NCBI RefSeq assembly: GCF_016598485.1
Contig: NZ_JAEMUW010000001.1
Location: forward strand, 429,894-493,893
Length of the DNA stretch: 64,000 nucleotides
From: Micromonospora coerulea
Lineage (GTDB): Bacteria > Actinomycetota > Actinomycetes > Mycobacteriales > Micromonosporaceae
Direction of reading: 5' to 3'
Position numbers and translations under genes: made by a program
Part shown: positions 63,243-64,000 of the stretch, one piece after another
Position numbering within the stretch: the first letter of the stretch is position 1
Layout of the letters: every line of letters starts with the position of its first letter
Notes under the pieces: generated by a model
Seen by the model: only the letters and a program-made list of their open reading frames with translations
Told to the model about the DNA's origin: nothing
Database searches by the model: none

Positions 63243-63521
63243 GTGGCACAGCAGCTTCACGTCGAGCTTGTAGCCGTCGAGGAGAAGGTCTGGTCCGGTG
63301 AGGCCGAGATGGTCGTCGCCCGGACGACCGAGGGCGAGCTGGGTGTGCTTCCGGGCCACGCGCCGCTGCTCGGCCAGCTCGCGGAGCCCAGCCAGGTCCG
63401 CATCAAGCAGGCCGGCGGCCAGCAGGTGGCCTACGACGTCGCCGGCGGCTTTCTTTCCGTGACCGGTGAGGGCGTCACGGTCCTCGCCGAGAGCGCCACG
63501 CCCGCCACTCCGGCTCGCTGA
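63243..63521 (+). CDS. atpC: ATP synthase F1 subunit epsilon, short form
   Basis: This 92-residue protein covers the N-terminal beta-sandwich of epsilon completely (LHVELVAVEEKVWSGEAEMVVARTTEGELGVLPGHAPLLGQL, then VAYDVAGGFLSVTGEGVTVLAE). It stops about there, lacking the two C-terminal helices that inhibit the enzyme in other bacteria (usual length 120-140). The stop is followed at once by DUF2550, and no helix-coding sequence is found in another frame, so this is not a frameshift. GTG 63243 has AAGGAG upstream. It is separated from atpD by the LCP gene. Confidence 0.93.
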   Translation: MAQQLHVELVAVEEKVWSGEAEMVVARTTEGELGVLPGHAPLLGQLAEPSQVRIKQAGGQQVAYDVAGGFLSVTGEGVTVLAESATPATPAR

Positions 63522-63533
63522 GCCGATCCGCCG

Positions 63534-63989
63534 ATGGAGATCGTGGAAGGGATCGGAATCGGCGTCGCGGTCGTGCTCGCCGCGCTTCTGATCCTCTTCA
63601 TCCGGCGGGCCCTCTACACCCGCAGCGGAGGCATCATCCGGCTCAGCGTCCGGGTCTCCACGCTCCTCGACGGCCGGGGCTGGTCACCCGGCTTCGGCCG
63701 GTTCGCCGGGGACGAGCTGCGGTGGTATCGGATGTTCAGCTTCGCTCTGCGTCCCAAACGGGTGCTCTCCCGCAAGGTGCTGGCCGTGGAGCGCCGGCGG
63801 CTGCCCGAGGGGCAGGAGCGCCTCTCCATGCCCGCCGACTGGGTGATCCTCCGCTGTACCAGTAACCATGCCCCGGTGGAGATCGCCATGGCGCGGTCCA
63901 CGGTCACCGGCTTCCTCTCCTGGCTCGAGGCCGCCCCACCCGGGGCGGTCTCGCCGCGTCTGGCCTCCCAGGACTGGCCGGCCGCCTGA
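63534..63989 (+). CDS. DUF2550 domain protein
   Basis: This 151-residue protein has one N-terminal membrane helix (IGIGVAVVLAALLILFIRRALY) and a cytoplasmic DUF2550 domain (LSVRVSTLLDGRGWSPGFGRFAGDELRWYRMFSFALRPKRVLSR, then WVILRCTSNHAPVEIAMARSTVTGFLSWLEA). It corresponds by position and pattern to the conserved protein following atpC in mycobacteria (Rv1312). Function unknown. It starts 12 bp after atpC and shares its promoter. Confidence 0.9.
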   Translation: MEIVEGIGIGVAVVLAALLILFIRRALYTRSGGIIRLSVRVSTLLDGRGWSPGFGRFAGDELRWYRMFSFALRPKRVLSRKVLAVERRRLPEGQERLSMPADWVILRCTSNHAPVEIAMARSTVTGFLSWLEAAPPGAVSPRLASQDWPAA

Positions 63990-64000
63990 GTGGTTGCGCT

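Noticed and set aside
63500..63540. Frameshift truncating atpC.
   Set aside because: No frame of the following DNA encodes the missing helical domain, and the DUF2550 gene begins 12 bases later.

Overview
The window is about 64 kb of very GC-rich DNA (roughly 72% by eye) from a high-GC Gram-positive actinomycete. Codon use is strongly GC3-biased, GTG and TTG starts are common, and the chromosomal order argS-lysA-hom-thrC-thrB-rho-rpmE-prfA-prmC-sua5-glyA-atp is the known actinobacterial order. Micromonospora or a close relative (Micromonosporaceae) is my inference; no rRNA or other species marker is present. No prophage, plasmid, intact insertion sequence or CRISPR array is visible, so this is mostly core chromosome with accessory genes inserted between conserved blocks.

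Region 1 (1-16.5 kb) is accessory and metabolic. It holds a chitinase tail, a DedA protein, a DUF1349 protein, a trehalose-synthase-like GH13 enzyme, a FabG-like reductase, two overlapping small membrane proteins, a Gfo/Idh/MocA oxidoreductase, a DUF2795 protein and an erythromycin-esterase-family protein. Three regulator-target pairs follow: TetR with an MMPL transporter (same strand), PadR with an FAD monooxygenase (divergent) and HxlR with a 14-TM MFS pump (divergent). Each has clear palindromes at its promoter. A cupin protein and a stand-alone LigD-type polymerase domain close the region.

Region 2 (16.6-22.5 kb) is a minus-strand sugar ABC importer (ATPase, permease, lipoprotein) followed by a ROK regulator. 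A readable promoter/operator lies upstream of the ATPase. A tRNA-Arg(CCG) with its own terminator follows. Region 3 (22.7-25.1 kb) holds an inactivated IS630-like transposase gene that looks domesticated, plus a DUF305/DUF3105 pair.

Region 4 (25.2-49.1 kb) is the conserved amino-acid and translation block. argS, lysA, hom, thrC and thrB make arginyl-tRNA, lysine and threonine. rho, rpmE, prfA, prmC and sua5 serve termination and translation. Insertions interrupt it: an RND pump and an MFS protein between thrC and thrB; a secreted glycosidase-phosphatase and a polynucleotide kinase-phosphatase between rho and rpmE; and a diguanylate cyclase between prfA and prmC. Region 5 (49.2-64 kb) holds a class A penicillin-binding protein, an SDR-DUF2867 protein, glyA, and the ATP synthase genes atpI-atpZ-atpBEFHAGD. 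An LCP cell-wall ligase gene then separates atpD from a shortened atpC and the DUF2550 gene.

The strongest cross-cutting signal is a set of genes whose start codon lies 6 (once 8) bases after a -10-like TANNNT hexamer, which implies leaderless mRNAs. Two families of intergenic hairpin repeats recur between genes. I found no clearly new multi-gene system. The best candidates for novelty are the domesticated transposase, the beta-sandwich-only epsilon subunit behind an LCP gene, and the two-enzyme exoprotein at 39095-42559.
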